A stretch of 23,756 nt of DNA from a virus, in IMG/VR virus record IMGVR_UViG_3300032331_002486, positions 1 through 23,756 of that record; one strand, 5' to 3'. The notes under the pieces were generated by a model. The model searched no databases, had not been told where the DNA came from, and was given only the letters and a program-made list of their open reading frames with translations. The position numbers and the translations under genes were made by a program. Below, piece by piece: positions 19,761 through 23,756 of this stretch; position 1 is the first letter of the stretch; each line of letters starts with the position of its first letter.

Positions 19761-19785
19761 AAAAAGGGCATCCCGTAGGATGCCC
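19761..19785 (-). terminator. Rho-independent terminator for the DUF932 gene
   Basis: On the minus strand GGGCATCC-TACG-GGATGCCC followed by TTTTT. Confidence 0.9.
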
Positions 19786-19813
19786 CGTGCTGCTTCTATT
19801 TGGCGATCTGGCC

Positions 19814-20686
19814 TTAGTTTTTGGCGACGGCGGTGACCAGCTTCTTGAAGTCCGCCTCGACGAGGCTGGCCTTGTTGAGCGCAACCAACGTGCCCCGGTT
19901 GATGCGTTGCGCGAGTTCATAGCTGGTGGGTTCAACCTGATGGCTAGTGAATTGCGTCACGGCGTTGTACAGGCTCCAGAGGTTGCGGCCCTTGTCCTCG
20001 CGGTGAGAAGGATCGTTCCAGATGAGCTTGACCTTGTCCACATTGCGGTCAGCAATGACCTTGGCCTTGGTCAGGTTGTCGAGGATGGAATACCCTTGAT
20101 CGTGTTTGATGGAACGTTCAGCCAAGCGGCTGAAGACGCTGGTGCTGTCCTTGAAGCCCTCGACAGCACCACTGACAACGTCCACAAGGCGCGAAACGTC
20201 CAGCTTGTCCGAATGCTTCTGAGTGAGGCAGAACTCATTGGAAAGGCTCTTGAGACCGTTGGTGCAGACAAGGCGGAGCATGCCCATCTCGAAAGAGACG
20301 CGACAGGAGCGGTCGAACGAGTTGTTGAGAACCAAGCGCAAACCAAGCTCGTCACCCACCTTGGGCAGCTTGACCAACTGGTTCTTGAAGTCGTACTGAA
20401 CATAGACGCGAGCCCCGTCACGTTCGACGTAAGCCTTACGGGTAAACTCGCCAAGCTTGTTGTCCGCGAATGCGGTCTCGACGGTTTCGATCAGTGAGGA
20501 GTTCTGAACCAGCGTGTAGCGTTCAGTGCAAACGCCCAACACGGCCTTGGTATCGGTGCGGCGGTTAGCCATCCAGCCTGAATGCTCGCCTTCAGGAGTG
20601 AGGAGCGAGACCGTCTCGACAGAATAGTCGAGCTTGTCGGTCGCGGGGGTGAAGGTGGCGGCGGGGGTAACGTTGATTTCGTTCAT
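19814..20686 (-). CDS. DUF932-family protein
   Basis: The product is 290 aa from the ATG at 20686. It resembles the DUF932 family of phage and plasmid proteins: an N-terminal WMANRRTDTKAVLGVCTERY TLVQN segment, VYVQYDFKNQLVKLPKVGDE, NNSFDRSCRVSFEMGMLRLVC, CTNGLK and a C-terminal LWSLYNAVTQFTSHQ segment. The family has no established biochemical role. An ATG at 20722 would add MSRQLTLNINTS, but a promoter -10 box (TAAGGT) ends at that ATG, so the transcript would begin inside the extension; I prefer 20686. The gene is markedly GC-rich and forms a single unit with its own terminator. Confidence 0.85.
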   Translation of the reverse strand: MNEINVTPAATFTPATDKLDYSVETVSLLTPEGEHSGWMANRRTDTKAVLGVCTERYTLVQNSSLIETVETAFADNKLGEFTRKAYVERDGARVYVQYDFKNQLVKLPKVGDELGLRLVLNNSFDRSCRVSFEMGMLRLVCTNGLKSLSNEFCLTQKHSDKLDVSRLVDVVSGAVEGFKDSTSVFSRLAERSIKHDQGYSILDNLTKAKVIADRNVDKVKLIWNDPSHREDKGRNLWSLYNAVTQFTSHQVEPTSYELAQRINRGTLVALNKASLVEADFKKLVTAVAKN

Positions 20687-20722
20687 TGAAGTGTTGATGT
20701 TAAGTGTTAACTGACGGGACAT

Positions 20723-20751
20723 ACCTTAGACGGCAATCAAATCGGCGGCAA
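20723..20751 (-). promoter_or_regulatory. Probable promoter of the DUF932 gene
   Basis: Minus strand TTGCCG (20746-20751), 17-bp spacer, TAAGGT (20723-20728), then 36 bases to ATG 20686. The same TAAGGT box and a leader of about 33 bases occur before the gene at 13665. Confidence 0.6.
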
Positions 20752-20789
20752 GTCCTTTTCGCGTTTTTCTTCAGAATCTTTTCGCCTGA

Positions 20790-20826
20790 GAGTTGCCAGT
20801 GGCGGGGTGCCCTTTTTCTGCAACTC
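20790..20826. repeat. 37-bp dyad element, copy 15 (rightmost)
   Basis: Perfect arms. The core reads GGGCACCCCG on the minus strand, so this copy is inverted relative to most others. No further copy was seen to its right. Confidence 0.9.
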
Positions 20827-20965
20827 TTAATAATAAATAATTCTTGACAAATCTATTCTCTTCTTATCTATCTCTCCCCCTATTAAAACACACCAATCTC
20901 TTATTTCGCTTATTTGCTGGTATTATTTCTAATATTTACAATTAAAATTAACAATGTTAGGGCAA
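20827..20965. other. AT-rich gene-free tract
   Basis: No gene is seen. CAAATAAG-type motifs (minus strand, about 20898-20925) and AATATT tracts match the 3'-UTR motif found near other leftward terminators. The tract marks the switch from repeat-rich accessory region to tRNA region. Confidence 0.5.
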
Positions 20966-20993
20966 TAAAAAAGCCCCCTTTATTTAGGAGGCT
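20966..20993 (-). terminator. Rho-independent terminator after tRNA-Gln
   Basis: On the minus strand AGCCTCC pairs with GGGGGCT (one G-T pair), 8-base loop, then TTTTTTATT. Confidence 0.82.
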
Positions 20994-21006
20994 GGTCTTT
21001 ATTATT

Positions 21007-21080
21007 TGGTTGGGGATGATGGAATCGAACCATCACAAAGAGCTTCAAAGACTCCTGCACTACCATTATGCAAATCCCCA
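21007..21080 (-). tRNA. tRNA-Gln (anticodon TTG)
   Basis: On the minus strand the acceptor TGGGGAT pairs with ATCCCCA. The anticodon loop is CTTTGAA with TTG at 34-36. The T-arm is GATGG-TTCGATT-CCATC, and CCA is encoded. The anticodon stem has two G-U pairs but is complete. Confidence 0.93.
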
Positions 21081-21084
21081 ATTA

Positions 21085-21116
21085 CAAAAAAACCCACTAG
21101 TTATTTAACTAATGGG
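21085..21116 (-). terminator. Rho-independent terminator for the gene at 21135
   Basis: On the minus strand CCCATTAGTT pairs with AACTAGTGGG around AAAT, then TTTTTTT. Confidence 0.88.
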
Positions 21117-21134
21117 CTGTTATTATTTGGCTTA

Positions 21135-21350
21135 TTACGCCTTAACGTACTTAACCTTACCAGACTTAACAGAAAGAATCTTACTTACTGGAACACGACG
21201 ATCAGCATCAGCATTCACATCATAAAAAGAAACAGTCTTATTAGATGCAGATAGGATCTGAGCGCAGAACGTGGTGTTCTCCTTCTTAGAACCAACGACT
21301 AGAGTAGTGAAACGACCGGCAGTATTATTTAGTGTATCAGTTAATGACAT
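21135..21350 (-). CDS. Small basic protein of unknown function
   Basis: The product is 71 aa: MSLTDTLNNTAGRFTTLVVG, then KKENTTFCAQILSASNKTVS and a beta-type, Lys-rich end VPVSKILSVKSGKVKYVKA. The pattern of short strands suggests a small beta barrel, possibly nucleic-acid binding, but no family is recognised. It starts 10 bp after the stop of the 46-aa membrane protein gene and ends at a strong terminator before tRNA-Gln. TAGTAT ends 7 bases before the ATG and may be an internal -10 box. Confidence 0.7.
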   Translation of the reverse strand: MSLTDTLNNTAGRFTTLVVGSKKENTTFCAQILSASNKTVSFYDVNADADRRVPVSKILSVKSGKVKYVKA

Positions 21351-21360
21351 ACACTATATA

Positions 21361-21501
21361 CTAGCTACCGGAGAGCTTTTTATACAGAAAAAATAAAGAA
21401 ATTCCAATCAATGCAAACCCTGCGGGAGTTTTAATCAATAGCATCCCAAAGAATAATAAAGTGAGTATAAAGATTATTGATTGATCCTCTTCGATGTGCA
21501 T
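21361..21501 (-). CDS. Small two-span membrane protein (46 aa)
   Basis: The frame reads MHIEEDQSIIFILTLLFFGM then LLIKTPAGFALIGISLFFLY and KKLSGS. An acidic N-terminus is followed by two hydrophobic segments (about residues 9-23 and 27-40) separated by KTPAG, then a basic tail, consistent with a hairpin membrane protein. It is immediately upstream of the gene at 21135 on the same strand. No homologous family is recognised. Confidence 0.62.
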   Translation of the reverse strand: MHIEEDQSIIFILTLLFFGMLLIKTPAGFALIGISLFFLYKKLSGS

Positions 21502-21656
21502 GTTGATTTTATTAAAAAGAAAAAATAAGTAGAAGGCCCCGATTTTATGAGTTACGGCGCAGGTATCAGTATGAATAACACAACAAGACCTATTCTAGCA
21601 GACAATCTAGAGTATACTCATTACCCTTATTTTACTTCTACTTATTTAAAAATTAA

Positions 21657-21953
21657 TTATTCGACTGCGTTGACGACGGAGAGCTTATATAGAGAAATAC
21701 TCAGTTGATGTGCCCATGCGAATACAATGTGTCCATCTTCAACGTGTGCATTATTTAGCATATCATTGGTGATTTCGTGCTTGCAGTATTCGCCATCAAC
21801 TTCGTAGCTAATTACAATCTTATCTTCCTCTGTGAGGATAGTCTCAGTGAGCGCGGTGAAACTAAATGGCCCCTGATTGATTTCGATTACATCCGCAGAA
21901 ACGATCTGATTTGAGATCTTTTGTCCGCGAGTTGTTAGTGTAGTGATTATCAT
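21657..21953 (-). CDS. Small protein of unknown function, tandem paralogue 2
   Basis: The product is 98 aa: MIITTLTTRGQKISNQIVSA, then EINQGPFSF, an acidic beta-type middle, and MLNNAHVEDGHIVFAWA then ISLYKLSVVNAVE. It is a diverged tandem copy of the gene at 21973. Both share an opening with T..GQKI.NQI.SAD, an IEH/IEI turn with G, the segment ITN(D/E).LN.A and a final I.LY. strand. The fold is probably beta-rich. The ATG lies 19 bp after the stop of its paralogue, so both are on one transcript. Function unknown. Confidence 0.7.
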   Translation of the reverse strand: MIITTLTTRGQKISNQIVSADVIEINQGPFSFTALTETILTEEDKIVISYEVDGEYCKHEITNDMLNNAHVEDGHIVFAWAHQLSISLYKLSVVNAVE

Positions 21954-21972
21954 ATACTTTTTATATTTTAAA

Positions 21973-22275
21973 TTAAAGCGCGGCGAACTTAGAAAATCTA
22001 TATAAGGTAATAGTTATATCACCATACTCATTATCTTGGTGATCTTTGTCGTCAATGATTATGACATTATCTTTGATGTAAGCCTTGTTGAGAGTTTCAT
22101 TTGAGATTTCAGAAAAATCATCATCATCAAGTGAAAATTGAATCCCTTTGCTAGATATTAAGATATCATCAACAGAGACTCGTTGAATATTTATTCCGTG
22201 TTCTATCCCTACTGCATCCGCAGACATGATTTGATTGAGTATGCCTTGCGCTGTTTTCGTCAATTGTACTTTCAT
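21973..22275 (-). CDS. Small protein of unknown function, tandem paralogue 1
   Basis: The product is 100 aa: MKVQLTKTAQGILNQIMSAD, then AVGIEHGINIQRVSVDDILI, an acidic SLDDDDFSEISNETLNKAYI stretch and ITLYRFSKFAAL. It is similar along its length to the following gene at 21657 but clearly diverged, suggesting an old duplication with retained function. No motif points to an activity. The start follows AAATAT without a Shine-Dalgarno site, 4 bp after the stop of a possible 28-codon ORF. Confidence 0.7.
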   Translation of the reverse strand: MKVQLTKTAQGILNQIMSADAVGIEHGINIQRVSVDDILISSKGIQFSLDDDDFSEISNETLNKAYIKDNVIIIDDKDHQDNEYGDITITLYRFSKFAAL

Positions 22276-22279
22276 ATAT

Positions 22280-22366
22280 TTAGTTGCCGCCGAGGATCTG
22301 GGCTACTTCCCAGACCGCAAGACCATACTTGACGAATTGCTGCGTGTCAAGCCCCTCATATTTCAT
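22280..22366 (-). CDS. Possible 28-aa small protein
   Basis: The frame reads MKYEGLDTQQFVKYGLAVWE then VAQILGGN and stops 4 bp before the ATG of the gene at 21973. It is richer in GC and more protein-like in composition than the surrounding sequence, with an amphipathic helix. Its position just upstream and in tandem supports translation, possibly coupled. At this length chance cannot be excluded. Confidence 0.4.
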   Translation of the reverse strand: MKYEGLDTQQFVKYGLAVWEVAQILGGN

Positions 22367-22442
22367 ATAAGAGAGAGAAAAAGAATCATCTGTTTTTTTT
22401 ATGAGAATCATGTTATGAGCAGGATATTTAATCATTTAGAAA

Positions 22443-22519
22443 TGGCGTCCTCGACAGGGTTCGAACCTGTGACCATCCGCTTAGAAGGCGGATGCTCTAT
22501 CCAACTGAGCTACGAGGAC
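22443..22519 (-). tRNA. tRNA-Arg (anticodon TCT)
   Basis: Acceptor GTCCTCG/CGAGGAC, D-arm GCTCAGTTGGATAGAGC, anticodon stem ATCCGC/GCGGAT with loop CTTCTAA, T-arm ACAGG-TTCGAAC-CTGT, and encoded CCA. It reads AGA and AGG. Confidence 0.96.
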
Positions 22520-22687
22520 GTTAAATTAATACCCATTTTTTTCTCAGTGTAAAGTGACTAGAAACATTATCACTTGGGCGCACTGTATGTTTTCCGCAGA
22601 TCAGGTCGCTCAGTTGTCTAATGTACCGGATTATTTCCAGTACCCTAAACTACGTCTTAGTGACGACTGCCCTCATTGCTGCAAAAG

Positions 22688-22775
22688 TGGTGGGCGAGGC
22701 GGGATTCGAACCCGCAGCGTTTCTTATGTAGCAGATTTTAAGTCTGCTGTGTTTCTCCAATTTCACCACTCGCCC
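22688..22775 (-). tRNA. tRNA-Leu (anticodon TAA)
   Basis: Acceptor GGGCGAG/CTCGCCC, anticodon loop CTTAAAA between GCAGA and TCTGC, and a long class II variable arm. The T-arm is GCGGG-TTCGAAT-CCCGC, and CCA is encoded. It reads UUA and UUG. Confidence 0.96.
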
Positions 22776-22793
22776 AAAAAGAACACGCACAAT

Positions 22794-23246
22794 CTATACT
22801 GCATCTACTATCTTGTCAACTACCTTCTTTTTATTTCTCCAGAAATCTGTAGTCGCATGACAATTACAGCATAAAAGTTGTAAATTATTTAATTCATTAT
22901 TAGTTCTATCACCATCTACATGATGCATCTCTAAAGGAATCAAATTATTTAACCACATTGAATTTTTACAAATCTCACACTTGTGGGATCTTAATTTAAT
23001 CAAATGAGGTTTTAATTTAACTGCTTTCGTATAGTCTTTCCAATCTTTTAATTGCTTTCCTCTGTTCCAGCTTTGACCTTCCCAATGTGAAGTGTCGATT
23101 TTTAATCTTTGAATTAATCTTTTTACATTGGCGTAATTGCCTCCTGCTGGCTTTAGTCCTAAAGCTTTTAAAAGACCTGCTATACTATTAACAGTTTTTG
23201 AAATACTTATAACATCTTCATCAGTATAATCTCTATATTTTCTCAC
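22794..23246 (-). CDS. HNH endonuclease inserted in the tRNA cluster
   Basis: The product is 150 aa with a GTG start; an in-frame TAA closes the upstream frame and no ATG fits. The N-terminal half (YTDEDVISISKTVNSIAGLL then KALGLKPAGGNYANVKRLIQ) is a helix-turn-helix that would read DNA. The C-terminal half is a zinc-stabilised HNH domain: CEICKNS, then LEMHHVDGDRTNNELNNLQL and LCCNCHATTDFW, with two CxxC pairs and the catalytic HH...N pattern. It lies between tRNA-Leu and tRNA-Ile, typical of free-standing homing endonucleases. It is AT-rich like the cluster. Confidence 0.9.
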   Translation of the reverse strand: MRKYRDYTDEDVISISKTVNSIAGLLKALGLKPAGGNYANVKRLIQRLKIDTSHWEGQSWNRGKQLKDWKDYTKAVKLKPHLIKLRSHKCEICKNSMWLNNLIPLEMHHVDGDRTNNELNNLQLLCCNCHATTDFWRNKKKVVDKIVDAV

Positions 23247-23324
23247 ATATAGAATTACACTAAAAGGAAGAGGTTATGAAATCTTTCTTGTGCGTCTTAA
23301 TATTTAAAAGAACAAAACTAAAAT

Positions 23325-23401
23325 TGGTGGGCCATGCCGGACTTGAACCGACAACCAAGGAATTATGAGTTCCCTGCTCTAACCAATTGAGCTAATGGCC
23401 C
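23325..23401 (-). tRNA. tRNA with CAT anticodon, probably tRNA-Ile2
   Basis: Acceptor GGGCCAT/ATGGCCC, anticodon stem GGGAA/TTCCT with loop CTCATAA, and encoded CCA. The T-arm region TTGGTTGTCGGTTCAAGTCC follows the wording of bacterial tRNA-Ile2 (lysidine-modified, reading AUA) more than elongator tRNA-Met. Initiator tRNA is unlikely because the three G-C pairs of its anticodon stem are absent. Confidence 0.9.
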
Positions 23402-23540
23402 GTAATATCGTTTTATGTAGTTACGATACAGGCATGGAAATTTTACCAGAATCAATGCATCACTAGTGATCCCGCTACAATACCTATTAATATAATTGCA
23501 AAAACAGTTTGCAACTAATTAAAATGATAAAGAACAAAAT

Positions 23541-23615
23541 TGGTGCGTCCGGTGGAATTCGAATCCACAACCACCGGCTTAAAAGGCCGATGCTCTACCG
23601 TTGAGCTACGAACGC
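23541..23615 (-). tRNA. tRNA-Lys (anticodon TTT)
   Basis: Acceptor GCGTTCG/CGGACGC (one G-U pair), anticodon loop CTTTTAA between TCGGC and GCCGG, T-arm GTGGA-TTCGAAT-TCCAC, and encoded CCA. Confidence 0.95.
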
Positions 23616-23680
23616 ATCTAAAGAACAGGGACAATTTACACTGCCCTACACTTTCGTCAACCCTTTTTCGAAAGTTTTTT

Positions 23681-23755
23681 TGGCTCTAGGGGAGGGACTC
23701 GAACCCCCAACCAACGCATTAACAGTGCGCTGCGCTACCATTGCGCCACCCTAGA
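23681..23755 (-). tRNA. tRNA-Asn (anticodon GTT)
   Basis: Acceptor TCTAGGG/CCCTAGA, D-arm with GCGC stem, anticodon loop CTGTTAA between GCGCA and TGCGT, T-arm GGGGG-TTCGAGT-CCCTC, discriminator G and encoded CCA. It ends one base before the window edge. Confidence 0.94.
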
Positions 23756-23756
23756 A

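Noticed and set aside
19787-20497. Plus-strand 236-codon open frame opposite the DUF932 gene
   Set aside because: It is the antisense shadow of a GC-rich gene. The DUF932 family match, promoter and terminator all support the minus strand.
10893-20826. The 37-bp dyads as a CRISPR array or integron attC sites
   Set aside because: Spacing between copies is irregular and filled with genes, with no uniform spacers or cas genes. The arms lack the attC core consensus (RYYYAAC/GTTRRRY) and no integrase is in the window.
10893-20826. The 37-bp dyads as ordinary Rho-independent terminators
   Set aside because: Most units already have a separate compact hairpin terminator just before the dyad. Several copies lack a T-run, and core pairing is lost in some while length is kept. 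A contribution to termination is still possible.
21548-21709. Plus-strand 53-codon ORF starting MSYGAGISMNNTTRP
   Set aside because: Its end overlaps the minus-strand gene at 21657 and there is no clear promoter. I mention only the surrounding inverted repeat.
7974-23246. A classic defence or toxin-antitoxin system
   Set aside because: No recognisable nuclease-methylase pair, reverse transcriptase, toxin family or effector module is present. The small genes are compatible with anti-host roles but show no such motifs.
23452-23514. 20-aa hydrophobic minus-strand ORF with TTG start between tRNA-Ile2 and tRNA-Lys
   Set aside because: It is too short, with a rare start codon and no initiation signal. 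It could be a membrane peptide but cannot be supported.

Overview
The window is a segment of a large tailed double-stranded DNA phage (Caudoviricetes). A portal protein, a large terminase with its nuclease domain, a PhoH-type ATPase, a phage-type sigma factor, HNH endonucleases, a GP88-family protein and a cluster of six tRNA genes all support this. The host cannot be read from the sequence. Shine-Dalgarno sites are rare; most start codons follow A-rich sequence or directly follow a promoter. No bacterial chromosomal gene was recognised.

Layout. (1) Bases 1 to about 7960 hold a leftward, AT-rich packaging and structural operon. Reading leftward it runs zinc-ribbon protein, sigma factor, putative DNA-binding protein, ERCC4-type nuclease with a zinc finger, large terminase, portal and a tail-like structural protein cut by the window edge. 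A strong TTGCTT/TATAAT promoter at 7929-7957 drives it. (2) Bases 7974-9830 hold a small metallopeptidase-like protein, the PhoH-like ATPase, a Cys-rich protein and an HNH endonuclease. (3) Bases 9831-10258 are non-coding, with a 50-bp tandem repeat and a motif present three times. (4) Bases 10259-20826 are an accessory region of short, mostly unrecognised genes on both strands with strikingly uneven base composition. Recognisable members are a DUF2958 protein, a GP88-like protein, a DUF932 protein, an exported lysozyme-like protein and conserved small phage proteins. (5) Bases 20966-23756 hold tRNA genes for Gln, Arg, Leu, probable Ile2, Lys and Asn on the minus strand, mixed with small genes and a second HNH endonuclease.

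The most unusual signal is in region 4. A 37-bp imperfect palindrome (arms GAGTTGC and GCAACTC, exactly 23 bp between them) occurs 15 times. It lies between transcription units, usually with the hairpin terminator of one gene on one side and the promoter of the next on the other. At least eight of these genes have a TTGAC-like box, a 16-18 bp spacer and a TAnnnT box ending only 6-8 bases before the ATG, so their mRNAs should be leaderless. The unit terminator, 37-bp dyad, promoter, gene looks like an exchangeable cassette. It resembles in concept the PeSL regulatory cassettes of T4-type phages, but has its own conserved DNA signature. A second dyad family (TTGGCA...TGCCAA, 38-39 bp), a duplicated 23-bp leader and 3'-UTR CAAATAA motifs add further recurring architecture.

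Minus-strand genes start at their higher coordinate. Several genes start downstream of the longest open frame, because the promoter or paralogue comparison fixes the true start.
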